Shown piece after piece: positions 46,540-58,747 of a stretch of 64,000 nt of DNA. This DNA comes from Rhodeus uyekii. Taxonomy: Eukaryota; Chordata; Actinopteri; Cypriniformes; Acheilognathidae. The stretch spans positions 620,001-684,000 of the forward strand of contig JAWRVZ010000233.1 of assembly GCA_037043235.1 (NCBI GenBank). Reading direction: 5' to 3'. The notes below the pieces were generated by a model. That model saw only the letters and a program-made list of their open reading frames with translations. It was not told where the DNA came from and ran no database searches. Positions within the stretch are counted from its first letter, which is position 1; each line of letters starts with the position of its first letter. A program made the position numbers and the translations under genes.

Positions 46540-46800
46540 ATGTGGTGCCACTGACTGGCAGGCCGGCGATTAATGAGAGTTTGATTTAAGGGCTGTTCTC
46601 AGAGCAGCCGTCCCCAGCCCAGACTCTGGCTTTGGTGTGGTTGCTCTTGCAGACATGTTAATCATGGCTACAGATGATTCTACCATGCACTTCCACCAGG
46701 GCTGCAGTCTGCACGTTGCTTGGCCCATTAATAACTTCAGAAAGCCTGGCTGTATGCTGGAGCAGGAGTCGACTGATGCCCTTTGAGTGAGTGCGCCGGA
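46540..46800. promoter_or_regulatory. Candidate conserved non-coding element
   Basis: This repeat-free, balanced-composition stretch has several TAAT cores (GATTAATGAG, GTTAATCATGG, CATTAATAAC). It is a plausible distal enhancer about 29 kb downstream of sox11; inference only. Confidence 0.22.
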
Positions 46801-46982
46801 TACCTTGCATGAACAGTTGCTGTTGCTGCCTTCACAGATGAGATTTTTAAATCAGATTTTCTCAAGGTTTCATTTTGACAGCTGTTTCATTTTGAATTTA
46901 GTTTTCAAGGATTTTAAAAGATAGGTTATTGCAATATAAACATACAAAAGCCCAAAATTATGTAATAGTTCTCCTTTGTCTG

Positions 46983-47018
46983 TCTATCTATCCATCCATC
47001 CATCCATCCATCTATCTA
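46983..47018. repeat. (ATCT)/(ATCC)n microsatellite
   Basis: CTATCTATCC units are followed by five ATCC units and then ATCT units. Confidence 0.9.
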
Positions 47019-50000
47019 ATAATACATTTTATATGCAATCCACATTATATCTAAACACAATTCCAAAGTGCTACAAATTAAAAACAAAATGTTGGCAGAG
47101 GAGGTGCAGAATGTTGTAAGAAAGGTGTGCATCTGGTTCATTTGGTTAGGACAACTGAGTTTGGTTTGAGGGGCCGGAAGATGAGGAGCATTGTCATGGT
47201 AAAGGATTTTTTACATTTAAATACAAGGCATTAAAATTAAGACAGTGTGGGCTGTGGGCTTTCTCCAGGTAGCTGTAACTTGGGGGACAAAGTTAATTTT
47301 GTGCTGAGTAGACCTCCGGTTGGTGCCATGTTTCTGTTATGACCATAAGTCTAATCCCTTGTCCATGATATGGTCTTTTGTGAAGGATGATTTATTTTTG
47401 AGGGATTGTTTATTAAAAAGTTCTATTTTGAGTGCTGATGGGGTGGTGAATCTCTGAAAAGGCTGAAGCACACTGTAGTCCAATGCATATGTTCTGTCTT
47501 GCTTAGTGTGCAGAAATGTTCTCTGTGTTTCCCAGAGTTGGAAGACTATCAGGTACAGCGAGAAGATGGTCCATAACATGTCAGCAGGTTGCATGAGTCA
47601 CAGAGGACTAACTGAAATCAGCTGAAAGCTAGCTAGCAGCTGCAGAGGTAGCGGTCTTAAGCTTGAGGCCAGATCACAATGGGACAGCTGAGTGGTTGCC
47701 CCAGAAGTATAGCTTGCAGTTGCAGCGCTGAATGACAGAGAAGTCCAGATGCTCCAGGTGACCAACAATCAGCCAATGTTGGAGGACATAGCAGTAGGTT
47801 AGGAGACAGTCTTCGATTTGGCAACAATTCGTACAAAAAGCTTAAAAAGTGAAAGCCTGTTCAGATGTAGAAGAGGCGGAGAACAACAAGCACCAGTGTC
47901 CATTTCTCAGTGTCTACCCCAGGTGGCAACTATCTGTATAACTGTCTGTCTGACTACTTTAATTCGGTCTAGATCTGTTAGGTCTAGGTTCAGTGCACAA
48001 AGACTGACACTACAGCCATCTCTATTTACTCCTAACCCAATTTAAGTACAAAAAATGCTTGGAAGAATAAATGTTTGGCTAGATCTTTTGACTGCCTTGA
48101 TACTCTCCATTTCACAGAAGGCCAATGAGATAGTCTGCTGGGCTCTTTGTGATATCTGTTTTAACTCAAGCCTTTATAAATTGCTCATTCACTTCATGGA
48201 ACAAATGAAATATACCTTGTGAAGGCTGTTGTGATCAGTCTGTCTGCACACCAGGCTAAGTATATCAGAAGGCCAGACCTGAAAGCTTGCACTGCAACAC
48301 CCACAGCTCTGTCATCATGAGAAAACATACATTGCCTTTTTTGGCTTGACTGTTTAAGTGTTCACACAAACGACTTGAGACCCAAACAGAAGTCTCAAGG
48401 GCATCAGGGAGTCTTGCGTTCCACTTTACGTTTTCTTTAGCGAGAATGCAGGTCGTGTAACAGTTCATCAGTGCAGAGAAAGAGAGTCTTAACAGAGCAA
48501 AACACACAGAGGGGAGAAATCAGCCAAGGTCAGACAGGGCCAAACGCCTGCTTCCTGAACACCTCCCATCCCACCACCCGACACCCTTCCTCCCTGCTCG
48601 CCTGCCTAACATTACGATCAGCTCACTGATGGCTGACCTCATCAGAGAGAGCAAGGGTTCGGTGGGGTCATCCGCACAGCTACAGACAGACCCGCACAGA
48701 CAGCCCAGCGTGAATCCTTGAGCCCAGGGGTCCGGGCTCTCTGGATATAGTCAGCAACAGCACAAACTGCTCAGTGTTGTGACATTTCTCAAATCACTTC
48801 CAAGCACACAATGTAGGGGACATCCACTGATGAATGCAAGTGGGATGGGTTCGAACGATGCAGAGTCTGCTTGTTCGATGTGATCGACTGCTCTGTTCCC
48901 AAGGGAAATCTCCCCACAGGATGAACAGCACCCCATGCAAACCACCTTTCCTAAAACAAATGGACTTGTTTGTTGATGGAGAGTGGGGCGCCTCTCCGGC
49001 CCAAACATCCTGGAGTACTTCGCCCTCTAATCCCAGACTGTTTGGATGTTTTTTATGAGCTGTTTATACTTGATTTATCATCATGCTTGGTAGTTTACTT
49101 AATTATTTATCATGTATTTTCAGCTATAACTCAGAATAACTCAGTCAAATTCAGTTTCACCTAAATTCAAACACGTACCCACTGCAGTTTCTAGCTAAAA
49201 CAATATAGACATCCATGCACAATGCAATGCTATGGCCTCAAAACATATTTACCATTGTGCATGATTTTGAAACTAATACATTTTGACGTCTGCATCACAT
49301 AACCAGCTCTATATGTTTGACTTTACTGTCAAGATAAAGTTGTTCTCTTGCTTACCTAGAAAAACATTGCACTTGCGATGCAAAGTGCTTTGGTACGAAT
49401 CCCATGAGTCACAACAGAGCATAAAGACTTGTGGAAGCAAGCTAGAATGCCATGGTTGCTTCAGCAAATGCTTTTTTATATCACATTTGGTTTTGTTAAC
49501 AATATGGGTTAGGTTTAAGGTTGGGTTTAGTGTAGGGGATACGTTATTTTTAAACTCAACCACTCTTAAACTTCAGTGCAACTTTTCTGCTGCAATACGT
49601 ACAACAACCAATGTAATAAAATGTTGTCAAATTTGCATGTTTCTGAGAAAACTTAATGCTTTTAGTGCCACTCAAGAGACATTTTTTCATTTAACCTGAG
49701 TTGGTTTTAGTTCAAGGATTTAAACACCTTTTCGTGAGAGAGATTCATGATGTTGTTAATGAATTATCTCATGTCACGAACACAGATCACTTGACGCAAA
49801 GTCTATTTAGCCATTGATTTTTGAGATGTTTTTGCAGCTTCTATGAAGCCAGTTTCTGGCAAGCACTCACAGACTTAATCCCCCATTTTTTAAAGTCTCA
49901 TTAAAATAGTGCTGACAGCCCAGGGGAAGCCCGAAACACACTTTTTCATGTGCATTATAAATGAGGATCTGAAAAGGAAGGTCTCCATATTTGAGTAAAC

Positions 50001-51181
50001 ACTGTTTTCTGCATTTAGCATTTGCCATCTTTCCTATCCTTTGAAAACTAGAGCCCATCTGCTACCCAGTGCAGAAAGATCTCGGTCATTAGCTGTACTT
50101 AAGCTTTTGTGGAGAGAGGGAAAAAAAAGGTCCAGCAGGAAAATTTAACATCTCCCATATGCTTTCTAAAATCAGCCATTTGCGCTCTGAGCCAAATGGT
50201 GGGTTGCACTATTAGTTCATGTGTTTAGCCTCTGCTGCTGGAGTTATTTTTCCAATCTGTGTTGAGCGTCTCCTGCTGAACTTTCCTTCACACAATAATG
50301 TAGCAGCACAGAGGCCGGGGAAGAGAGCTGGAAAGCCCCACCCTAACCTCTGAAGCTAATGACAGGGTACAAAAAGCATTCTGTCAACCCCAAACTAGCA
50401 TTATGCTAACAACTGATGAAATGAATGTTCATGTTTACTTATGGAAGCCATCTTAGTGAGATAAAGTTGCAATTATGAGAAATAAAACAGCAATGACAAC
50501 AAAAGTTTATTTTTTAAATATAAAGTAGCAGTTCTGAGGTATAAAGTTGCACATACTTTTTGTAGTGCTCTATCTCCCTTTTTTCAATTCTGCCACTGAA
50601 TGAGATTGGTACAAAACAGCTTGTTTAGTCTATAATACAAGCTGGTTTGCATTCATGTGGGGAGCACAGAGTTAAATAAGCCATTTATTTGCTCAATCAA
50701 GCAGGGAAATTGAAATGGTTGACGCGTTTTAACTGCGGGGCTGATTGCTGTATATTTTGATCTTCTTTTACAGTTTACTTTGTGAATTGCTCTCACCCTC
50801 CCATCGTTCCTCGCTAATTGAAAGTGAGTGATTACCATGGACTGCTGAATGTGTTGACATCCCCCTTTTCAGTAGAGGAAAGTAGCCTTCTGCTTTGCAT
50901 ATGTTAAATTGATAAATTATTCAAATCTCAATGGCGAGGAACCAATCAGGAAGGAATTCTGAAAGCTCTTATTTCATCAGTGCACAAAACAAAACAAGAT
51001 TAAATCAGAAGTACTCTGAATGATGCCCAGAGGCCTCTAAGCTGAGTGTTATATTTTGTGAGAACAAAGTAGATAGAGAAACTCACATAATTCATATTTT
51101 TTCGTAAGTCTTGTGCTTGCAAATGTTGCCATTATTTACTCAGCCTCCTTATTTATTCTCCAATATCCTTAATAAGTCTTA

Positions 51182-51836
51182 CCATATTTTCCCGCATATA
51201 ACCCGCAGACACAGATAATGCGCGCCCTCATATTTTTTGGTTTTGGGATTTTGTGTAAAAAATCGTTGGCATAACCTGCACCGTTATATAATACACACCA
51301 TAGATTGATGAACTTTTTCATGTTTCGAATTTCGAATGTTGCTCGCATGACGTCAATTATCCATAACTGTTCAGGCTCGGTACACAGTGCTTGTGTGCGA
51401 AAATCAAACAATAATAAAACAAACACAAGTCAGAATCAGAACAAAAAGAAAAAGCGGTCTCTCCCGCTGTGCAGCAGCACATCCCTTAAGAAGCGATTCT
51501 ACAGGTGTTGATCATCGGATGAGATGAGAAGAGCCCGCCCTCATGGCAGCACAGCCAATCACGTCTTCTTGCATGATTGACGGGTCAGACAGCCTATCAG
51601 CGTCAGCTGTCAGAGTGATAGTACAAGGGCCAGAGACAACAACCCTCGCAAGAAAGAAAAACAGAAAGAAAATACAGCACAAAAAAAAACATACGTCCTT
51701 AGTGACGTAACAAATATATTGAAATATTATTACGTGTAAAAAATCAGTGACATAGGCCGCACCCTTATATAACCCGCACCCTTACGGGGTTTGTAAAATC
51801 AGGTATAACCGGCATGTTATATGCGGAAAAATACGG
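51182..51836. mobile_element. TA-target MITE, 655 bp
   Basis: The ends CCATATTTTCCCGCATATAA and TTATATGCGGAAAAATACGG are inverted repeats with one or two mismatches, flanked by TA at 51180-51181 and 51837-51838. ATAACCCGCA motifs are repeated near both ends. There is no convincing ORF. A truncated, opposite-strand relative lies at 31364-31676. Confidence 0.82.
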
Positions 51837-53427
51837 TAGACTACTACTTGCTAAAGCATGAAAGCTTCAGTCGCCATTTTTTGTAATTGCTTGGACAAAA
51901 GGTATGTTCAAATATCTGCTTTTGCGTCATTGTTTATATATTTGTATAGCATTTTATTTCAGCTTTATGTAAGTTAACAAAAATTAGTTTCAATAGTTTT
52001 AGCTACCAAAACAAACCTGTTTTGTGTTAATACAATTTTGAAAAAACATGAGGGTGGTGATGAACTGTCTATTTAAATTCCCTTAAAAGGTGTGTCTTAT
52101 TTCCTGTGTAAATTCTGGTTACTTTAATGTATTTCTGCTACTTTATATAGGCTGCCTGAATCTTTTTTTTTTTCTGAAAGTATTTAGTTGTGAAGAGATA
52201 GGGAAAAAATAGTCAGTGGTGCAGACTGAAGGTGGACTTGAATAATTCATCAGTCTGGCCGTGTTCCTGCTCTTCCCTGTGTGATAATGAAAGGGACCCT
52301 CTGGGACCTCGGTGTCTGCCGGTCAGTGATTCACATAACACCCGGCAGACAGATAACCTGCACACAGAGGCAGGCCTTTGATTGTTTCTACAGTTTTATA
52401 TTTTCTGCACTCTATTAAATATTTATCCCAGGCAGTTGCTTGAAATTATCAGCTGCACCCAACGCCGGCTCTTGCTTCTGCCTGTGGCATTCGAAAAAAA
52501 GGTTACATTTGTAGCTTCTTTCTCCAAGAAAGTGTTGTTTAGGTTTTTTTTCCCTCATTTCGCCGCAAGCCTGGTTTTGATGCTCGCGTTTTGATGTTGG
52601 CATTGGCTCTGACTGTTAGGTGTCTCGTGTCAGAGCGCTCGGTAATTCCTCCTCTCATGCCCTGTGGCACTTCAATCACCAACACAGTCAATCTGCACTC
52701 GAGAGATGAGTCTGTAACAGCTTCCAGATATGGAGTGCAAATTTTTCTCCCTCTCCTTTTCCCTACATAAATACTGTTCCTTGTCTGAAGTGAACTTGAG
52801 GTATGTGGGGTTGTTTTGGTCGTTTTCCATGCTGACCTGTTTGGAGGTCTCTCCTTCTCTGTTAGTGGAGCTCAGCGGGCCTTTGCCCCCACCTCTTTGT
52901 TTTCTGTGTGAATGTGAACGCCTCATAGTCCTGCCTGTGGTATTTAAACCTCTTGGGCAGCAGGAGGTGAACTAATGCTCAAATCCACACAGTGTGTCCG
53001 CCAATGACCCCCTGCAATCTTCAGTAATTCAACCACCCCCTCTGGCTGTGAGAGTCCTGTTTGGTTACACATCGCCGGCTGGATAAACAAAACTGTATAC
53101 GAAGATGAGAAAGGAGTAGAGGTGGAAACACGAGGGAGACAGTCTTATTAAAGGGCACCAAAATGTGGCTTCAGCAAGCATAATGTGAAAATCTTGTGAA
53201 CATCGGTAAAACATCTGAAACTTGTGCATTCCACTGTTTAATGTGGTTATCAGACAGTGAAAACAAACTCAGGAACTCTTAATTGAATGAAGGCAGTTGG
53301 TATGTTTGCCTTGTGGCTCGACTTCTTGTTCACTTCCTGTGAGAGACTCACTTTAAATGCCACAAAACTTAGTATAATCAAAGGTTTCGTTTTACAGGCT
53401 GTTCCTTTTTTGTATACTCACAGCTTT

Positions 53428-53520
53428 TACTGTATTTTTGATCAAATAAATGCAGCCCTTGTCACTTCTTTAAAAAACAAAACAAAATTACTGACCCTAA
53501 TTGTTGAAGAGTACTGTACA
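53428..53520 (-). repeat. Dispersed cyprinid-type repeat, copy D (terminal fragment)
   Basis: TACTGTATTTTTGATCAAAT followed by AAATGCAGCCC and, further on, TTACTGACCC is the reverse complement of the start of copies A-C. Only about 90 bases remain. Confidence 0.55.
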
Positions 53521-54469
53521 TAAGACCGTTTAGTTTTATCTACACTCTAAATCCTAAAAATAATTAATAAATTAATAAATCCGTGAAAATAGGGTACAAT
53601 GTACAGTATTAATTTGACAGAATTTTCCGTATTTCTTTTCTACAGGTATTCTTTTTTACAGGTATTTTAAGTATGTAACTTCTGTCTCTCCGAGAAAGCA
53701 CACAACAGTCCAATTGTCCAATTGTAGTCCAATTGTAGTCCTATTGACATGTAGGCCTATACTTACTAGGCAAGCATTATCTAGGTCTGTTAGTCTTATT
53801 TCAGTCAAACGTCAGCATTTACATTTCAAGAAGTCTACTTGTTGCTTTAGTGCTGCTGAAATGAAACATTTAAAGTGCAATTAAAGCCTCTTGCTGTGGA
53901 GAGAAGAAAGGAAAATAGTCTTTTCAATGTCTTGAAAATAGTGTTTGCTATAAAGGCTTTTGGCCAGTGTTGTAACCTGCACACTCTGGAATCGTTCATC
54001 TTCACCATTCAACACTCAAGCAATCAAAACAATGTCCTGTGCAATACATTTTTACACACTGTATATCCTTAAAAATACTGTCTTGTTTTCAAACATTGCT
54101 GTTCCTGTTTCCTCTCCACCAGCATTTGTCAGTGGAATGAATAGGTCACTCTGGCTAACCCTGCAATTGTACCAGGATGTTAGCAGTAAAACGTAACAGT
54201 TAACACACTCCCCGTTGTCTTATTTGTTACAGCCTCAATCCTTTTGAAGTATTAGCATTTGTGTATTAGCAGGCTGCTCATTATCTCCATCATTCATCTA
54301 TATATAACACCTACTATCTCTCTTTTTATAGTAAACAAGCAACAAACTCTGTGAACTGCCTTTAAGCAGCTCTTGAATGGGTTTACTGTTAATGTGATGC
54401 TTGAGTGATGTTGTTTTCTTAACCAATAAGACTTCATTGGTCAGTGAGAAAGCTTGACCTTTTTCTTGG

Positions 54470-54718
54470 TTAAAGGGATAGTTCACCAAAAACATATTAA
54501 ATCTGTCACTTGCTCATCATGTTTCAAACACCTATGTGACATTCTTTCTCCTGTGGAACATGAAAGAGGATTATTTGTATTTACAGAAAAAGACTTTCAG
54601 TAAATAGACAAAAACAATCTTCAAAAAGTCTATTTTAAAAAATCACACAGGTTTGAAACGACATGAAGGTCAGAAACAGATAACTTAATTTTCATTTCTG
54701 AGAGAACTATCCCTTTAG
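54470..54718. mobile_element. Short inverted-repeat element (MITE-like), 249 bp
   Basis: The left TTAAAGGGATAGTTCACC and right GAGAACTATCCCTTTAG ends are inverted. The interior carries the TCACTTGCTCATCATG and TTGAAACGACATGAAGG motifs, themselves partly inverted. It is the best-preserved copy of the short repeat seen elsewhere in the window. Confidence 0.65.
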
Positions 54719-56448
54719 GTAATCTGGTAGAGAAACTAGCACAGCTGGACCAGAACTAAACCAGAACTAAACCAGCATAAACAGAACTTGACCAGTATGG
54801 AAATACACGCAAGTCTAAGTTTACCATGGAATGACCTGATGTTATTCCACATTCCTGATGCCACAACCCAAATGTGCCACATGCCAGTCTTCTTCCTTCC
54901 TCTTGTGAGCACAGCTGCAAATATCACATGGATAAAAGCTGCATGTTTGTTCTCTTGTCCAATAAAATATTTAAAAGCAGAATCCACTATTCTTTATTTC
55001 TTGTTTTTCCTTCCTATTCTTCACTCATGCCCATGATATAGCTCTCGGATTACAGGATGGAAACATTCGTGAAGGTCTCTGAGGACCTCATCACATCTCT
55101 TTCTTTGTCTCCACATTGAATCTCAAGTCTAATCAATATTCTGCTGCCGTGGTCCTGGGGCTGGAATGAATACCCAGAGATCATTTCTTATGAGAGACCA
55201 CAGGTGTCAGTTAAGCTTGTTCAGTCTGTCTCTGTCTATGCATATCTCAACAGATGGCCTGTGCTATTTACCTGTAACTCCTTATTAGCACACTGATATT
55301 TTAAAGCAACAGGCTGTGGTCTGTTTGCTTCATATCTCATTGTGGTTTAATCACTTTTATTTGCACCTCAAATATCTCCTTCACTCCAGTTCATATTTTC
55401 AAAGTAGTCAGCATATTGAATCCTAAAGTGGCATCCAAACCAACAGTAAAAACGGAGATTTCTCTTTCTCATGAGTCCTTTGATTCAAGCCACATTGACT
55501 TGCTAATGTAGCCGAGAGGAAGGGCACCAGGCACGGCACAGCAGATGGAAGACGGCAGCAGCAAGGGCCCCGCTGGGCCACAGAAACACAGGCGCAAGGG
55601 GCCATGGGGCCATGGAGGAGGGGATACAAGGGATGTATGAGGACTCAGAGCGGTCCCAGGTTCAGAGTTCCTGCTGGTAGGCACTGCTTAAGACCGCAGG
55701 AGGTTAAGGTGGGAGTAGGACCTTGCCCCATGCTGAAGATGAGTGTGATATTGCGACCACCGGATCAATAGAAACCATGTTGAGAAAGAGGGAGGGCACA
55801 TGGCCACTGATGTGGCCTCGGGGTTTTGTTATTCAGGAGGGCCTGCTGGAGTTGTATAATATAATTGAGAAAAAGAGGTGCCGTTCTCACAGTCTGTTGA
55901 AACTGAATTAGTGGAAGGTGTCTGGGACATTTCTTTCCTACACCACACATTTATCATTCATGTAAACAGAGCATACACACTTTTATTTAGCTCTGATTAG
56001 TCAGTATTTTTTACTTCAGTAAGGCTGAAATGCAAAAGTTCAAATATAGTAAATGTTTTCATGTTCTCCAGAAAACAGAGATAGTGAGATACTTCAGGAG
56101 ACCAACAAATTGTGCTTGTAAACACACATCTTTTCTCCTGGAGGCCAGATTTGGAGCACAAGCAAATTCAGACAGCTTTACGGCTCAATTTGTGATGGGT
56201 TATTGCCTAATAAATATGTTTTACAGCGTTGTTTGTGAGCGTTTATATGTTGTGTAGCTTATTAATCTGATACTTCTGATTCAAAGTGACAAGACTTGTT
56301 GTAGTATGTCCTGTGGGATAATGATATTAAAACAAGGAAGGCTTTACCGGCGACACATAAAACGTTATTTCAGGTTTTTATAATTGCTCTTATTCACTAG
56401 CCATATATACAACATTATTTGTGTGTAAAATCTCTGTGTGAAAGTTTT

Positions 56449-56545
56449 CAACATTGATGGTAAAAAATAAGAAATGTTTTTGAACACCAAATTAGCATAT
56501 TTTAATGCAGCTTTGCCAGCACAGGCACAAAGCACATTTAAATTT
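56449..56545 (-). repeat. Dispersed cyprinid-type repeat, copy E (fragment)
   Basis: TTTCAACATTGATGGTAAAA, AAGAAATGTTTTTGAACACC and AAATTAGCATATT match, reversed, the middle of copies A-C. A deletion brings in GCAGCTTTGCCAGCACAGGC. Confidence 0.55.
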
Positions 56546-56821
56546 GAAAGCTATTTGAATTCGAATAATATTAATAACTAATAATTTTAATAACATTATT
56601 ACTGTTTTTAATGTATTTACTATCATATCCTATATTTTTGGATCAAAAGGCCATAAGAAAAGATTTGGATGTTTGTATATGAACCTTTTTCATGTTTTTC
56701 ATTTAGTTCAATTATTACTTTTTTAAGATTAATTCTGAAAATTTGTTAAAGACTCTATTCTACACACATATTGTAGGTATGCAACATTTACTCAATTATT
56801 GAATGAGACCCAGACAAAGAA

Positions 56822-56828
56822 TACATAC

Positions 56829-56904
<76 letters not shown>
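56822..56904. repeat. (CATA)n-(TA)n microsatellite
   Basis: Several ATAC units run into about 60 bases of TA. Confidence 0.96.
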
Positions 56905-56906
<2 letters not shown>

Positions 56907-58613
56907 TAAGAGAAGAAAGAAATAGAAAGTGAAATTAATCTGCTAGTCTTGAACAGGAAACCTAAGCCAGCTTTTGTTTCAAATTGCCCATATTTTATTC
57001 CCCCTTCCTTGCCCTCCTGCCCAGCTTTGATAAAACACAGGCATGATTCACTAAACACTAGATGGAGAAAAATTGCTTGCTCTTAATTCCCCATTCCACA
57101 ATCCATCCACCCACAGATGTAGGTTGGTCCCTGTGCCTTTACCGGCACCCAAATCTACAATAAAGGCCACACTGAACAAATACATCTCTGTGCATTAAAG
57201 CAATGCTTTAAACGCATCCCCTCTATCTCAGAAAACCCCAACCTCATATTTCCATTCACACCTGCCCTTTCTGCTTTTACCTGCTCAGTAGTCATAGCAG
57301 CAGTTGTTCACATATTTTACAGCAGATCAGACGTCAATTGTTTTGTATTGTTTGATTGACCTTGTCTTTAATCGGCCTTAGAAATGGCTTTTCTTGCTCT
57401 ATAATGGAAAGTCTTGTAGCATTGTTGTGTTGGCATAAGTCACACAGAAATTAGCACTACCATAAACGCCACACAGAACAGAGGCTAAAACCTTGCAAAT
57501 TGAGCATAATTTTTCTCCAAACAAACCCTATGTTAAGTTGCTAGCTTGTCAATAGCCATGTGACAGCCATTAAAATTTGTTGACCTTACCAATCGGTGAG
57601 CCAGCCATAATTTATTTGCATTACAGTGTCGGGATGCTACTCGTGTTTGATCTGGCTGTCACACTGTAAAGAATGGGTCATGATTCCTGTGGGCCATGAG
57701 GTAAAAAAAAATGGAAGGGGAAAAGGAAAATCCAGGGAAAGGCTATAAATTTTCAGCACGACAGCTTAGTTTGTATGAACTTGGCATTGATTAATCGAAA
57801 TCTCCTGAGGCTACTCCATAACTCAGGGATGCAGTTGTGCAGAGAGGATAAGGCTGTTACACGGACCATCACAGCTCCTCGGCCTCCTCAACAGCCGCAT
57901 CTTTGTCCAAAAATGCAACTCTGGAATGGCATTTGCTGGCAGCATTGTGTGTTCCTGGAAAACTGTTCAATGTTTTATAGATATTTAACTTTATGATCAA
58001 AGGATTCTTTTGAAATCTAAGACTTGATACTATGATAGACTATACAAATAAAATACAATTATATTTATACACATTAACAATATTACTATGCCCGTTTCCC
58101 AAAGTCTGGACTGGATAAATTATTTTTCCCTGTGTTGTTACATTGAATATTAACCTGTTAAAAAAACAAACACATCTTTAACTGTTTAAGAAATGAGCTG
58201 GAACCAGCTGTTGAGGCTCATATAAAAATCCTTTCCAGTTTAAATGTATCCTGCCTTACAGCGAAACAACCAAAGCTTTTGGTTTTACAGCTTACATTTA
58301 CCCAGCAGTCCACATCTACCCACTTCGGGGAACTTACCAAGATAGTTTAACAATCAAGACTGATCTAGACCATAGGAAATATTGGAAATATTTGTCTCCA
58401 TTGTTCTTATGTGCATTTGGCTGATGAACGGGGCATCCTGTTTATAATTAGAGTCACCCCATCCTGCTCCATTTCTGTCTGTCTGCTGGGTCAGAGGTCA
58501 GTGCATATAACTATAGTCTTGAGGTTAGGGGTCAATTTAGGCTGAGGTTGAGACTAGATGTAACTGATGGTCATTGTCTGTAATAGAGCCACATGGATAT
58601 GGATGTTAATGGC
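56905..58613. other. Non-coding DNA, no gene
   Basis: No element or gene was recognised. Confidence 0.5.
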
Positions 58614-58617
58614 TGCA

Positions 58618-58658
<41 letters not shown>

Positions 58659-58670
58659 TGCATGTGTGTG

Positions 58671-58744
<74 letters not shown>
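58614..58744. repeat. Duplicated GCTGCATGTGTGTGTAT plus (TA)n
   Basis: The unit GCTGCATGTGTGTGTAT followed by TA repeats occurs twice in tandem, with about 30 and then 70 bases of TA. Confidence 0.95.

Positions 58745-58747
<3 letters not shown>

Larger units (their letters stand above)
45958..51179. other. Non-coding DNA, gene desert
   Basis: It contains a decayed short repeat at 46160-46280 and (ATCC)n/(ATCT)n at 46983-47018. A 138-codon ORF near 49283-49699 has no family features and I do not call it. The stretches 46540-46800 and 48500-49020 are less AT-rich and repeat-free. Confidence 0.5.
51839..56448. other. Non-coding DNA, gene desert
   Basis: No gene is supported. It contains a dispersed-repeat fragment at 53428-53520 and a small inverted-repeat element at 54470-54718. 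Confidence 0.5.

Noticed and set aside
49283..49699. 138-codon ORF, the second longest in the window
   Set aside because: Cys/Phe-rich composition without domain, no coding context, and AT-rich sequence including GGTTAGGTTTAAGGTTGGG-type low-complexity DNA; most likely chance.
55423..55684. Pro/Cys-rich minus-strand ORFs
   Set aside because: Two overlapping frames of a locally GC-rich stretch, no family features and no splice context.
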